From positions 94,355 through 158,354 of the forward strand of contig WBMZ01005357.1 in NCBI GenBank assembly GCA_013400975.1: a stretch of 64,000 bases of DNA. The letters run 5' to 3'. The translations under genes were made by a program, and so were the position numbers. Position 1 is the first letter of the stretch, and each line of letters starts with the position of its first letter. The stretch comes from Atrichornis clamosus. Its lineage: Eukaryota; Chordata; Aves; Passeriformes; Menuridae. Below are positions 45,596 to 60,700 of the stretch, in pieces. Below the pieces are notes generated by a model. It was not told the DNA's origin. It saw only the letters and a program-made list of their open reading frames with translations, and did no database searches.

Positions 45596-48500
45596 TTACT
45601 TCTTTCCAATCCAATCATCTATACAAGATACCCACAACTACATAACCCAAGTTGGTCTGTCCACTAGTACTAAGTGAACAATCATTCAGCTTCAGGCAGC
45701 GTATCTATTTTAGTCCAATAGACAATGATCGAGTTGTGGCAGAGACACACATAAACAGAGAGAGGAAAAGATCAGAAAATGTATCATGGTTGGTGCAGAG
45801 GGTGATGTTGCTTTTTGAGATTAAGGCCAGAGCACTGCTGTGTGTGATGGAGCATTATAGGTCTGCTCTGAATATCTCAGACTAAAAGGGATCTAAGACT
45901 AAAAGCAGAAAGGGATCTTCTCCATGTTTTCTTGGGCTCTAAATACTGCATCAAGAAGTTTGGGTAGGATGTAACGAGCATGTCCTGATATTTAGAAGGC
46001 AGATACCTCCACGAAGGGTATCCTTCCTCCCTGGTTTCTCACTCTTCTGTTTCTGGGCATAGCCAGGACCCATGGAAAAAGCCAGTGCCAAAAGAGTTTT
46101 AGTAGGAGTTATGCTTCCTCAAATTTGTACCATAAAGCCTGATTGTATCCATGAATGTTTCATGGGGCGTTTACCTGTGTCAGATGACAGATAGGTAGTC
46201 ACATCAATAATTTGGCTTTAGCTGACTCAGAACAGAGCATGCACAACTCCTTATATCCCCAATTTGCAATGAATTAAGTCCTCACTTCTCCTGATGCTTG
46301 CTTTCAGCTTCTATCTTGATGCCCTTTTCATAGACCATGCACAGTATGTGGAGAAACCCTTCTGAGCTTCTAAGCACAAACTCACATCCCCTCTTCCTTC
46401 ACAGGGATTTCCAGTGCAAGACATGTTTCCAATGGAACTGACCTCATGTTTCACTCCTCAACTTCAAACTCATATGGCATTTGCTTAAAAAATGTCACAC
46501 CTCAAACCACAGATGCATTACTTAAGAAGACTGTGCAGAGCCATGCAAACCGCAGCCTGACAGTACTGGATGTCCAGAGCATTTTAAATCACCATGTGGT
46601 AGGCTGCCAAATGTGGGTTTCCTCACCTGTGTTGCTGCAGATGCAGAGTTACAGCACTGAGGTTACCTCAGTATTACACAGACAGTGACAGCAGAGAGTC
46701 ATCCATCAGGAGGGGTTTGCAACTGACATGGGTAAACAGATTATCTTTTGTTGCTCTTGTCTGCTTATCCATTTGCACTCAGGGTTTGTTTACATGTATC
46801 AAGGCAATATCCTTAAAGTCCTTTGCAAACCCTTCCCAAATATTTTGGGAAAATTTTTGTTTAGTATTTTTAAAAGAGGAAGACAGACCAAGGGTACAGC
46901 ATACCTACTGTCCAGTCCTTCCCACTACAGTAGATATTAGTACCCAATTTGTAGAGGGATAAAGCTGTTTTTGAAGAGCATGTACCCCTTTTGAATGTTG
47001 CATTTGAAAAGTCCAATTACAAGAACAGGCAAAGCAATACAAAAATCACAAAAAGCTTAATTTTGATAAAAGCTTCATCCTTTACAAAATCTAGAAAGTA
47101 CAGTAGGTGACTTTGCTGCATTTAGGCCTTGTCTTTAATAGTTCCTTTTGCAGGGGGTGTAAGGATTGGCACAAAATTTCAAATTACTGCAAGAGAAGAC
47201 AGTGGTTATTGCTCTACTGACACATGTACTTAGACATATCTTTCTGGCAGGGTAAAATAGCCCACAGTGTATCCACATTTTAAAGCCTCTTCCCGCTGTC
47301 AGAGGACATGAAAGCGTAATTATGTCATAGAGTACTTTAAGTGGTTTCTCTTAAATTATTCTCATCTTCTGGTACTTAAGATTAGCACACAATTTAAGAT
47401 TTTTGACACAACTATTCTTTTGTCCTATTTTCGCAGCAAAACTGAAATCACCTCTTGCTGCAAGCTAAATTTCTTGTGGATCCTGAAAGAAAGAGTAAGA
47501 AATCAAGCACAGGAGTATGCAGACATTAGAGCTCATTCTTGTGCTTTCAGTAAAGCCCTCTGCAGATGACAAAAATACATTTGTATTTATAATCATATGT
47601 TTGGCTTCTGCCGTTGCTGCCTGGGAATAAATATTGCACTAGCACATCTTTGGTAGTATTGTAAAAAAATCACAAGAGCAGCTCAGGAATATTTCAATGT
47701 TAATAATACCTTGAGTTTTTCTAACAGGCTTACTCAGTGACTTTGGAGCAAGCATTGAACTCTACAGCTGGGACGGGAAAGGGGAAAACATGGCTTTCAG
47801 GAGAAGTACAAGCATGCTCCAGCCATGCCTGGCTGTTTGCCATGGCTCGGGAATCGTTCACCAACAAAGATGGGAAGTGCCAATGCCATTTTCCCCCAGA
47901 AAAACATTAAAACAGTTTCTCCCTGCTACCAATGCCACTGTTTTAGAATATGCATTGAAAACAAAGGGTATCTATTCTTATGGATTTAAAAACATAGGGC
48001 TTGGTTTATATATAGCAAAAATAAATCTATTTAGTTCTTCTTTGTCAGACATGGCTTTCTACAGGCTTATGTCCATTCATGTTCAAACTCCAATTGTTTT
48101 TCCTTGTGTTTCCCAATTTTTTTTTTTTTAAGCAGTTTTTCCTCTGTAACTGGATAGCAGCATAAGTAAATCAGCTTCACGGGTTTAGAAACAGAGGAAC
48201 AACGAAACATTCAACCAAGCTTGCCTCAACAGATTATTCTTTTTTTTTACCTTCAAGGCAATGTGCAACAGGAAAACTGCCCGAGAGTTCAGAGGATTTG
48301 GGAGGAGGTGTTCTGAGCAGCAACTGTGACTCTCCTGGGAGATTAGGGGCCAGATCCTCCCCTCACTTAAGCTCCTTGAAGTTGTGCAACTGCCCAAATA
48401 GAGCTGGGAGAATAATTTGATCCATTTTCTTGCAGTGGTATGCTAAGGGTAAATTACTGTGATTAATGAGTTACGTTTGTCAGCTGAAGTTTGGTATCTG

Positions 48501-51500
48501 GGCATATGATAGTGGCTCCAAATTTCTCAGCAGAATAAGCAAAATTCAAGTGCATAGAGACTCTGCTTATGGTTCTGGGGAGGGGTGAAAAAGCACAGTG
48601 GGACCAGGGCACCCAGGTGCTACGATTTTGGGAGTGAGTGCAGTCAAGGCAGGCAGCCCACAGCCTCCCAGCCTTGCTTTTAACACTGATGAGTACTGCC
48701 CTGCCTTTCGCAGCCTGTGGCAGTTGTGAAAGATTTGTTATTTCCACCTCTGCAGCCAGGAGAGTTTATATGAGTATCCCATAGGCTGACAGCAAACAGG
48801 CAATGGAAGCCAGCTGTCCCCTGGGAAACTGTTAAGGCACTTCTGTCCAACTGCCTGGACATAGGCTTCCTTAAATACTAGGTGGCACTTATATGCAGGG
48901 GTCTCTTCTGTCTGGAAGCTCTTAATAAGGCTAGGGCCATATTTTGGACCTTGAAGCAATTTCCAGTTGTGTGATCTGAAACCCAGAAAAATTATTAACC
49001 AGCTTGCTCTAAGACATGAAAAAGTGGCAGAGGTAGAGGGAGGAGGGCATCACCTACATGCCTTAGTCAGGAGCTGCAGTTACAACAGGGTGAGGACACA
49101 TCTCCCTAGTACTCCTAGGACATGCAGAAAGATACCAGATCCAGTTCAAAATGTTGAAGATAATTTCAACAGGCAGAATGCAATCATGTGGGCTGGAAAA
49201 CAGCCAAGACAATGATTAGCACTGTACAGGAAAGGCACCAGGGATCAGTAATGACGAGGGCTATCTGATGAGCTGCTGCTGGGCTGGGAGCACAGGGGGC
49301 TGTGTTTCTCACCATGCTCAGCAGCTCTCCCACCATTTGCGCTTTGCACCATGACCAGCTGAGGAGCTGAGCAAAAGTGGTAACAGCTGCTGGCACATTT
49401 CCCTTCTGGTCTTTTGCCTTTCTTTGGCAGGAGGAGGGTTCTGGTGCTTGACAAAGCTAGGGAGATGGTTTACCTTCAGCTGGACTGCTGGTGCTAGCAA
49501 ATGTTTCCAAGAAAGTGAAGCTTACAAGCTTCTGTTGCTGTTTTAAAATAAGATACGGTTCTGGGTTTTGCCACTGGTATTTCAAAACTAGGATGTTACA
49601 ATAGATTTTATACGAATGGATGTATTCTTCATAGTTCTGCAGTTTATTTAGGCTGTTCAAACTGTCATTTTTTTTCCAGGCAGCATTTCCTCGCTACCAT
49701 CTCTTCAAACCTTACCTGATTTCTTTCTGCTCCTCAGCTTTGCCCTTAACATAACTTACTTTTGTTTTCTTACTAGTGTTCCACCAGCTTTCAGTTTTAC
49801 TTTCTGACTTTCTTTTTTGATTCTTTTTCTCAGCTAACTAAATTGAACAGCCAAAATCATAAATATTTGTGATTTTAGTGATATTGTATAATGTAAAAAG
49901 GAGGGAGGCACAGGAAGGAAATACATATTTTTAGAAGAAAAAGAGGATGTTCTGAAAGTACCTGATGACAGAGGCCAGTAATGCTGGTGCTGATGTTGAA
50001 AAAAATTGCAGATGCAATGGGTGAATGCTTTTCTCATCTGCATTCATCTGAGGGATGAAACGTGGTCTGATGGAGGAACTTTGGTCCTAACCACAGGGAT
50101 CAGTCTGTTCTTAATTTAAGATGACAACATGACCTTGCAAGTATAGTGTGAAGAAAGAGACTTCTGTGTTCCTCTGGTGAACGAGGCCCAAACATTCCCG
50201 TGCTGGGTTGTAAGAGTGCACTCAACTGTCATGGTTAGAAGAGCACAGACTGACAGACTGGAAGAGAGACATCAGTCAGTGGACAGTAGCAGGGGGGAGA
50301 AAATGCCAAGCGGAGATTCAGGTTACTAACACAAAACTGACCTGGAAATGGGCAGGACCGACAAATTAGGTACTGGACGAGGTTGGAGGCAATTCAGGTC
50401 CCAAACTTCTGTTCATCTCATGTCCATTCAGCCCCAGCCCTGACAGGTTTCCTGACAGGTAAACACAAGTCTCTGTAGAGGTGCAGGCTGAGATGCTGTG
50501 CCAGATGTGGCATCGTGACAGCCACATCTAGCACTAGCTGCTAGATTTTAAATAATTAAATTAAAATTTTAACAAAAATCTGAACCGTTTAAACACAAAA
50601 GAGACTTTTTGCTCTCTCACCAACCAATGATACGTACTGTACAAATACTGTGCTCGGGGAGGGGGCTCTGAATAATGCCAACTGAATTTCTCCTTTAAGG
50701 TTCAGAAAGTCTGCAGTAGAAGTCTCATAAGACACCTCTTTTACAGTCCTTATTTTCCTTTTCAAAACCATGCTCAGGACTTCACCCCTCCTGTTGGTTG
50801 TGGGAGCCTGTGCTGCCTGTCTGTTTTATGCACCCAGAGAGACGCATGCTGTGGCTGGGCCACTTGCCCCAGGGCAGGGCAGGGCACATTTGCACCTCAG
50901 ATAAGGTTAAAGCAATGTGAAGAGGGCATGACATAAACAATTAGTCCCTACAGAACTGCTGGGACGTTACCAGCACCTCAAGCTGCCCCTCAAGCACCTC
51001 CCCAGGCACGCCCAGAAGAGGAAGGAGCATGAACCAAGCCAAGCCCAACCTGTCCTTGCCTTTAATCAAAACCTCTGGGCCTCTCCAGCAAAAAAAAAAA
51101 CCCATGCCTTGAAGTACTTCAGGGAGTGTCCCACAGCAGCAAATCCTGAGGCAAGAGGATGAGAGGCAGGACTGATTAAGGCTGTGGAAAACAAAACACA
51201 AGCTTCCCGGCAAGGGCTGGGCCGAAGCCGGCACCTGAGTCACCGCGGCTGCCCTTGGATACCGGGATGGGAACGCTGCTCCCTGTATCACGATTCTGCC
51301 GGCCAGCACTGACCCACAAAGCCAAGGTGACCCTGCTCCCAGCCTTCACTCCTAGTATCTGCAATTTCACTCCTCTGCTTACAGATTTTTATGGAATGCA
51401 GAATTCTGTCTGCTAAATAAAACTGAACTGAGTAGAGAATTTAATTTTTTCCCTTAACAAGAGATGTTTTTTTCAGACAAAATAGCATTTTAAAGGAGAA

Positions 51501-52515
51501 TATGAAAACTACAGGGTTTTAAAATAGTCTTTACCCAAAGTGGTGTAATTAGTCATGATCCAAGAACAGTTTGCCACGTGAAATCCGATTTTTGGTTGTT
51601 GTCTAAATCAATGTGATTCCTTCTGCTGTTAAAATCAATGACAATTTGAGTTTAAGAAGAAGCTGAGCGCTGGTTCTGTAAAAATATAAACCAGATCTTT
51701 CCCTCTTTGCCCTGCTCTTTTTAAAAAAAGAAACCCATCAAAGCTACACCATGTTAGTTTCCCTCTCTTCTAAATATATGTTTCTAAAGTAGTTTAAAAA
51801 ATATTTCACTCTTTTGACTGAAATGTTTCCTTTATATCACAGTACCCACAGAGGTGGTTCTGTGATGTTGCAGCAACTGTATGTGAATTTCCCAAAGTAC
51901 ATAGGACTGGACATCTTTCGTGCAGGTGGTGGTTTTTCATAGCTATGACTCTGGGGTCTCTTAGCCTGCATCCTGAGAAGCCTCAGGAACATTCCTGAGA
52001 CTCTGGGAAGCAGAGCCTTCATGCTTCAATTTGCAAGGGCCAGTCACAGCACTAATTTGCTCTAAGGCTTCACTGACAAATAGAAAAAACAATTGAACTG
52101 AGAGACGTCAATACATACTATTGTAGAACTACTGTCTTTCAGTTCTAGTTGTATGAGATCTGACAGCCTGGTTTTCTTCCTCCTTGAACAGTCAGTCAAA
52201 AAAAGGATGAGCTAATGTAGGGAAATAAGCCTTTGGAGTGGGAAGAAAAGAGTACAAAAGAATAAAATCAGAAAATGTATTAAGTCTGGTTTTGAGATAT
52301 TGCAGGCAATTAAAGCAGAAAAAGAAGTCAGTATTTTCAAAAGTCTGCTTGAAATGAGAGGTGGAAATGAAAGGTCTAATTCAAGGTACCTTTCTACAAA
52401 AGGAGACCATCAGCAGGAGCAAATTGTGGAAAGCATGTAGCATCCATACCTGTGTCTGCTGTGACAACTGACACCGTAGTTCCATGATCCCTCTATACAG
52501 CACAAGCGCTTACTC
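45596..52515. other. Intergenic, about 6.9 kb, nothing recognised
   Basis: No repeat family recognised. T-run at 48118-48130. Open frames up to 122 codons (minus strand, 50941-51309) have no recognised domains. A GC-richer patch with a TGAGTCA motif lies near 51235-51310. Confidence 0.5.
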
Positions 52516-52800
52516 AAGCTGGAAGGGATGATCTACTCCTCCCCCTGCTACCAGGCCTCATTCCCATTCTCTCCCTGGCACTCATACTTATGTCTAAAAG
52601 TCAATCTAGTCCAGCCCCCCTGCATTAAGCAGGGAAGTCTTCAACTAAATCAGGTTGCTTAGAGCCCTCTCCAAGCCGACCTTGAGTGCTTCCAGGGATG
52701 GAACACCTATCAGCTCTCTGGGCAACTGTTTCAGTGTTTTACTTACTCCACAGCTATAAGTCTACAGTCACTTATTCCAGCCCCTTCTTACTCTTTCAGT
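52516..52800 (-). mobile_element. CR1 LINE fragment, antisense
   Basis: ggaagggatgatctactcc, then tctagtccagccccc, ttgagtgcttccaggg and tctctgggcaactgtttca are the CR1 tail in reverse. Divergent, with an insertion or duplication near its 3' end. Confidence 0.8.
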
Positions 52801-54698
52801 TACCAGTATGACCATGGAAATTGTTAGCTTTCAAGAGAAGCAACCCACCTTACTGACCTGTGGTCTGCTTGATGTATTCTGGGGCTTACCAGGAATGAAA
52901 ATTAGACACGTAAGTCCATCAGGCAAAACCTGAATTTAAATAGCCAAGCTTCACTTTCTTAAAAGCCTTTACCCCCTGTTTAAGCTAAAACAGGATCTGG
53001 AGAACATATGTCTTTACTGCACCTTACCCAGGCAGGTTGCTGGCACAGTTCTGCAATGGGCTAGTAGGTGTGCAATGTTGTGCTGCAATCATGAACTAGG
53101 GATGAGTATTTTATAAAGCCAACGTTGCACATCATTCATTTGGGAAGTGTAAGCTCCCCCTGCTGATTCACGTCAAATCAATTCTACATATTGTAGAATA
53201 CAATGGTGCAGTAAGAAACACTGATAAACGTAATAAACAGAGGTATTCATTTGTGGTGCTAATACACACAGAGTGGAGTTCAAAGCCTTTCAGTGCCTGT
53301 GTGGCCCATCCTGCCACCTCTGGGCATAGTCATGCTTTAAAGCCCCAGCACTGGGAACACTAAGCCTCCTTGTCAGAGCGACGTTCCAGAAAAAATCATA
53401 TGACTGCAGCTTTTAAATCAGTCTAGCAGAGGCTAGGGTTGAGGAAAGGGCAGGGGAAAGGCAAGCACCTTGAAATAAAACACAGGGTCCAAGTATAACA
53501 AAGCTATATGTTGGAAGGAGGAGGGGTGGTCAGTAGTCTTGCCCACAGGTCACATCCCGTGGGAGCTCCTTGTGGATGGGGCCGGACCTCTCTACAGCAG
53601 GCACAGTGCAAACACAGCTGAGGAAGAGACGCGTGGCCTCAGCACACCTTGGCATCCAGGCACTTGCAGGGCCAACATGCATTGCTGCTTCAGTGCCAGA
53701 AATCAGCCACCTTTATGAACTGAAACACACTTCTCTGCCTTCCTTTAAAGAAGACAACTCTCCACTATCAAAAGGAGGAGTTGGGCTCAGTTATTCTGCC
53801 ATTCTGATCTTAATGGGCTTCACGCTGTTGGCATTATTAGACAAGTCTTTACTGTGTGGGTGGAAGCAGAAAGTCTGCCAGGAGCTCCAAAACTATGTGA
53901 AGAATGGGGATTTCTGATGAGAGCCTCTGATGATGAATCTCCTGCTACTGCATTCGTGAGAACAGGGCAGAAATCTGAGCTCTGAGCCACCTTTCCTCTC
54001 TGTCAGTGCTCACTGCAGGGTTGGAACAAAAATGCGATGATGATAAAAAGCGACACGATCAATGATCCATACAAGGGATATAACAAGGCAACTACCTTGT
54101 CAAAATGATATAAGGAGCGGTTATAGCAAAAAAGCAAATAGCCTTAGTGATGCTTTTTTTTTCCTCTTAAAAGTAGGTTGAAGAAACCAAGATACATCAA
54201 AGCTGACAGTTCATTGAATTTGGCAGCAGTTCAAAGATGGAACCTCTTGTCCGTGCTGTGCAGAGCTCACACCCATTATCTGCAAGAGGTAAGAAACAAG
54301 GAGCACCGACACCTCACACAGAATAAAGGAGTGAGCTGATTATGCTTCCCTAGTTTCAGAGGACGCTCTGTGCAGCCCCCTACATAGAAGACACACATAG
54401 TTAATGAGAAACTACTGTAATAAAGTAACAACCCCTAAGACTGGCAGATGGGATAAAGGAATTATGTAAAAAAATACTGAGCCTCTAATGCTTCTGGTAT
54501 ATAATAAAAAGACAAGAAGAGCTGTTTACAAAGACCGTGCATGCAAGTTAAGTCCATGCAAAAAGCTCCGTTCAAGTGAAAAGTGAGGAGGGTGTCAGGA
54601 TATGACCTATCTGGAGCTAAAGCTTTCAAGTGGTTTTTCTCAGTGAAAACTGCATCTGGAGTTTAGTGCATTTCAGCTCAGACAATTTTTAACTTGTC

Positions 54699-54732
54699 TA
54701 ATTATAGTATGTTGGTAGTGATACTATAATTA
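54699..54732. repeat. Perfect 12-bp inverted repeat
   Basis: Arms TAATTATAGTAT (54699-54710) and ATACTATAATTA (54721-54732) with a 10-base loop. AT-only apart from one G/C pair. Could be a hairpin or cruciform; no known family. Confidence 0.9.
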
Positions 54733-57700
54733 TGAGGTACTCTCATATGTATGCCTAGAAGAGATGCTGGTGCTGAGGAGAGCTGGTAGCAGCAGTAAGT
54801 GTCCTTGGTATACACTGAACTAATCTAGTTCTTGTTAAAATATATGTAAGGGCGCCTGCAGCTGACCAAGTGCAGGAGCAGGAACTAAAAGCTCTCAGCC
54901 TCAGCAAAAGCATAGCATGGTATCTTCAAGCTGCAAAGGTTTAGACTGATGTACTTCATTTCTAACTTCCAGCAGAAAGTAAGAGTACAAACAACTTGAT
55001 TCTGTGGGTTGAAGTGGTGTGATAGTTCATTAAAAAGCAGTAACATGGCATTTCTGAGTTCCAGCTGTTTTGTCCTGACTCAGAGAAGCCATCCTGGAGA
55101 TGAAAATGTCCAGGGACATCCCACAGCAGCCATTCCCACACAGAGGCTGGGGGCAGCAAGGAATGAGCCACAGCAGCTTTCAATTTTAGAAAAATTCAGT
55201 GAATAAAATTACTCCAACAATAAAATAAAAACAGCCTTTAGTCCAACCATACTAAATAGCTTCTCTTTAAATGAGAAAAAGCCAATTACAAGAATACAGA
55301 ATGCCTCTAAATTCGATTACGTACAAACTTGGTATTAAAAGTTATCAAATCATAACAGTACACCTATTAGACAGTGATACAGCCAAAGCAGAAAATGTGA
55401 TCAAGTTCAGAAACAGAAGCTTTTACCACAGAAATCACTGAAAAGATAAACTTTAAATGCAAGAGACAAAACTGTAGCAGGACTCAAAAAGCAGAACTTG
55501 CTTCATTTAAAATGGAGTTACATGAGAGAAATAAGGACAGACAGAAAACAAGGACTGGATCTCATAATTCCAATACTTTCATAAAAGTGGCTGCTTACAG
55601 GTGTGGATGCACTAGTCTTCTACTCAGGGAAGCAGTCAACATGATCCACATCACATCATCAGCACCCCGCAGGATGGATATGGGTGTGAAAGGCCAGTAC
55701 CTAGATTCTGACAATAGTGTAATCATGCCAACCTCCTTTTCAAACAGACCAATGAACACAAGAAACCCTAATAATTGTTAGTCAGGTACTGCTGCTTAAG
55801 TACTGAAATGAAAATTTGTGTCAAAGGATTGGAAACAAAAATTACAGCAGACAAATTAACATGTTTGAGCACACTGCAGCTTGAAAATGCTAAAAATGCA
55901 ACAAATTATGAAAGCAGGAAGTTGGAATGAAGACTATAGACCAAATTATGTACCAGAGTCACAGCAGAAATGTTACGTGTCATCAAAATAGGTGTAAGGC
56001 TTAATGAAAAAAACATAAAAGACGCGACTGTAAACTTAAATGCATTTATGCATAAGAGACAAGTCTTTGGAGAAATGTCACCTCAGCAGTATGTAAAAAA
56101 ATAGTTTTGGAAGCAAACCCAAGTTTAAATACTGTTTTCATGCTGAAGTCATAAGTAGACACTTTGTTTACAAAGAGCTGTAAGGCAACGTGCTCAAGAA
56201 GAAATCAATGAGACTAACCAGAACATTGTTTTTAATTTATTTTGAAAAGTGTAAATCAATCTTGTTTCTTTGAAGACCGGCAGTACCCAGTCCCTAGAGA
56301 CAGCAGCCTCTGCTCAAAGCAAGAACTCTTCTTTCCCAGGACCCCATCACAACCTCCTGTGGACTTTAACATGGCTTTGGTTGGCAGTCACAGTCTCAAC
56401 ATACTTGTGACATGGTGATCTGTGTGGCTGGGGAGGTTCTTTTTGGCTGCTGACCTTACACAGCAGGAATAGTTCAGTATCTTTGGATATGCCGAGGAAA
56501 ATCTCACTGTGCCTAAGGGTGAGGGAATGGATTCATTCATCTTTAAGACTTTTGCTTACTTACAACCTCATGATGAGCCCATGAGGCCACTCTGAACAGC
56601 AACAAGGAGTGCACTCAGTCTTCCCTTAGAGCTTCTTGGGTCCTTATCAAAATTACTCTGGGGGGGTGTGACATTTCCATACCTTTCTCCCACCTAAATA
56701 TTTGAGGTGTACTATGCCTGAACATATTGGGAAAGAGTTCCTGCCCTGAGTTTACAGCATAAGTGGTGAAAAAAAGCAGAGTGAGGGAGGAAGAGAGGAA
56801 GGGATTATTTATCTCAGTATCTACCTATATCTTGTATAATTCAAAGCTGGGAAAAAAACGCATTCCTAGGAGAATAAAAGCCAAACCACCAATCCTTCCC
56901 AGAGAAAGCCAAAATACTTTTCATCTAATAAGAATCAAGGTTATGTTAAAATATCCACTACACAAAACCTGACCTGGATTGGTTGCTGTATCACTCACCA
57001 AAGATTATTCCCAATAGCTGGCAGGGTGCTGCTGGTAGCTTACATCTGAAGAGCCCATCCAGGGCCCCCTCACAGTTCTCCTGAGATCAGCAGCAGGGCT
57101 AGAAATATCAACAGCAGCCACTCCTTTGAGTGGCTCACTCTTCGGCTGCACATCTCCAGAGTGCCCTCTGAAGATGGTCTGTGAGATTGTGAAAAACCCT
57201 AAAACACCAGTTATTTTGTATGCTTAATTTTTAGCTTAGCATTTTTTCCCAATTGCCTGTAAAATACATTCCTAGCCTTCCTTCTTCCCAGGCCACATGA
57301 GTGAAGGTCCCAAGAAGACTGCAAAGACCACAGGACAAAGGCAGGTTCTGCCTTCTCGGGTGGGAGCTGAAATAATCCTTGAAAGTGGGAAAAGATATCT
57401 GAACCTTTTATATGAGGCAAAAAGGTTCCTCTCACCTTAGCACATGGGTTGAGCAAGCAACAGAGAGCACATGGAATTTGCAGTTTCTCCTGGGAAGATG
57501 GGCAGGGGAGGGCTCAATGTTACGTACTGAGGCTGTAGTATCCTGCAGCCAGGAGGGAAGGCTGCAGGCTGGTCTGCACAGGTAGTAATCCTGCAATAAA
57601 ACAGACTATTAAAATTGTATACAATAGTTTTAACTCAGGACAAATGTCCAGGTATAATGGTTTTCTCAGAATGCAGAACAGATTTTCTATGAACACTTCA

Positions 57701-60700
57701 GGCTGAAAGAGGAAAGGTGCTATATCAGGATCGGAGTGCTCTGTAGGGAAACAGCCTCCTCAAAAACATGACTACAGTGACGACTTAATAACTATCCTGA
57801 CTATCAGGTAAGAGTTGGCACCTTGAGGTCCATCAACAAAGCAGTTTGAATGGATTAAATACTTTAAAAATTCCAACACAGAATGACAATCATTCAGATT
57901 CATGTACATGTTTTCAGACAAATTAGAGCATTTACAAAAATACTTTCCCTCATCTCTTTTTTTTTTTTTTTAACATGATTTACTGCTTGCTCTAAGCAGT
58001 AAGACAATGTTTTTTCTCAACAGCAGGATTATCTCAGTTTGCACTGGTTGTGATTAAAGAGAAAGGGATAGGGAGCAAGGCACATGAAGAGGGATTGCAA
58101 TCCTGCCCTTAACTGCTTCTCCAAATCAGAACACATAACACTCTTAATGGAAATACAGTGTTGCACTCTTACCAGGTCTCTTATACTGAGTAACATGACA
58201 GCTCCAAATCCCAGTCCACGTAGTTATGAGATAAAGAAGAAAATTATTGACAGGCTGCAATGCACAATGATGGATTTATGATTCTTTGGAAGAATACACA
58301 TTGTTTTGAAGGATTAGATGTTGTAATCCATACAGTAAATCAACAAAAAGGCACCATAGCAGGAACAGGCAAGGAGCAAAGCATGCAATTACTAATGCAA
58401 AATAATGAAGTTTATACTTTGTTCACCCTACCGCGATTAGCATTAGCTCTTATAAAATCACTCTACTACAGCAGAAGCTGCTTGCTATATGAAGTGACAA
58501 TATACTTTCCCCTTGAAGAGCTTCTGCTGTTAACTGTAGATGTGCCCAAATCGTGAGGGGAATACCCAAAAGCAGGCAGGGAAGGAGAGAGCAGGGCTGG
58601 GCTCACAGGGCTCTCTGGGGTCTCAGCAGAGCCGCGGGACAGGGGCACACCAGCGTGACCCTCACATGCTGCCCCCTCCCCGGCACACTTCAGCCACCAG
58701 CAAAAGCCCTGGATGGGCTAAGGTGGGTCGTGCCCTGCCAGAGCCTGGGTCTGCCCCAGAAGGAAAGGTGTGGTTTGAGTACAGGGTTCTAAACAAGACA
58801 CTAGTGATTGCCACTTCTACTGTAGACACTGAGAAAGAGGAGGCAGACTGAGGAGGACAGATGGACACTATCCACGCGTGTTAGCTAAGTTAACCTCTGG
58901 GTACCCCTAGGTTAAGTGACCACTCTGTTCATCCCCATTTTGGAACTACTTGATACCAGAAACACCTTGTTATTCTCTGTGTGTCTCCTATTACCAGCCC
59001 CAGAAGTGCCACAGGGGCAAAGTAGCTGGTACATTGTGGCAAGATTCCTGGGGCTTGTTATTTTCTCAGCTAGGGGTAATTAAAGCTTTAGCAGCATTGA
59101 CAAGGCTGCACTTTAATATCTCTCTGAGATTATGACTAGCATAGTGAGAGACGAGAGCATAGTAACACCAGGGACAGAGAAAATGTCATAATTATTTGAC
59201 CTTTTTGGCAAGAAACAAATTATTTTAGTCTTGTAGGACACTATTTGGGGTTAATCTGGCTCTTAAAATACACTGCAAGTTTGGTGAGTTGATGCAGGTC
59301 TTCAATCTTATTTTTTTCCTACAGCACTGCACTCTGCAGGGAGATATAAGAGGAAGAGTAAATGCAGAAAAGCAACTGCTATTAATGTAAAATGCATGCA
59401 AATGGATTAGAAACATAAGGCAAAGAATTTGCCTCCACTCTAGCTTGTAAGAATTTTGCAAAAAGCACCCTCAAAAGTTAAGACCAGTTTGTAATGTGAT
59501 CATACCTCAGAACAGAGAGTGAGTGCATTCACACCAGTTCTGTGTTAGAATCTCAAAATAGCAGCTTCATCCAGTCACTTGCTTATGAGAACTGCCAAGT
59601 ATAAAATTGTGAAGAAAGCCTCACATAGAAGCTTTTTCTGTGAAGATAAAGTACTTAAAAGTTAGACAAAGTTGCACAGACAGCATGAAGCATTTGTGGG
59701 CTGCACAAAAGGAGAAAACACCATATAGAAGAGATAGATGCTGAAATTTCAAGCCTGATTCTTTAGTCCAGTATTTGATTTAAGAACAGTAATCGCATCC
59801 CATTTATCGTGCTGATAAAGAGCGTGGAGCTGCCACAGTCAGTTTGGACGGCTGCCAAGGCAAACCCAGGCAGAACTGAAAAATCCCGTTAAGATGAGTG
59901 AGTGGCAAGTGATGGTTATTTATTCTAATCAAGTTGTTCATTTACTTATGGAAAAACTGGATTAATTTGTTTCTAATCAAAACAAGGACCTATTTATTAG
60001 AGTGTGTATAATGAACTGCTACTAAATAGGTATAGCTAGGATTTCTAACAGATTTTTTTTAAAAAGAAGACAGATTTGGTAACTCATCCCCCAAAAGAAG
60101 ACCATTTGGGCTCGTTTCCCTGGAACACATACTTCTATGCCTTTATCCAGGGTAATTTCAAACACTACACTGATGGGCCTTCTACTCCAAGCTCTTTTGT
60201 CCTCTGTGCTGCAGCCCTCACTGACTTTACACTTTCAAATGTTCCAGCTGTTCTCTTCCTACCCATACTCTCAAACACTAGTACCTATTTAATCTCTTCA
60301 CTTTGTGTACCATTGATTTAGTGAGGATAGCCCTATCTGCTGAGGCCTTTTTGTCACCTGTGCTGCTGCCGCCTAGGCTGGGTCATTTAGGACTTGGCTT
60401 TCCAAAGTGCTCAGATTCTGCCTCTTCTCTCTCAAAAGGCAGGATTACAATAGTCATTAGACACAGGTAAAAACTATATGCAAGGTATAACTTATTTTAC
60501 ATCTGCCTTAGCCATTCGTCTGTCTAAACCCCTAACAATATTTAATTTGCCCTTCTCTGAACTCCAGCCTCATTGATTCCACTCTGATAACAAGGTCTCT
60601 GAAGCCCATCCTGAGCAAATATACTAGCAGCAATTTCATCAGTGCGCGGTGAAGAGGTCAATGGCGATGTCTTCACTCCTGATAGACCTGTAGATGCTTC

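Noticed and set aside
48290..48375. Possible ancient SINE (ccagatcctcccctcactta)
   Set aside because: Resemblance is too short and too vague to name a family without a library search.
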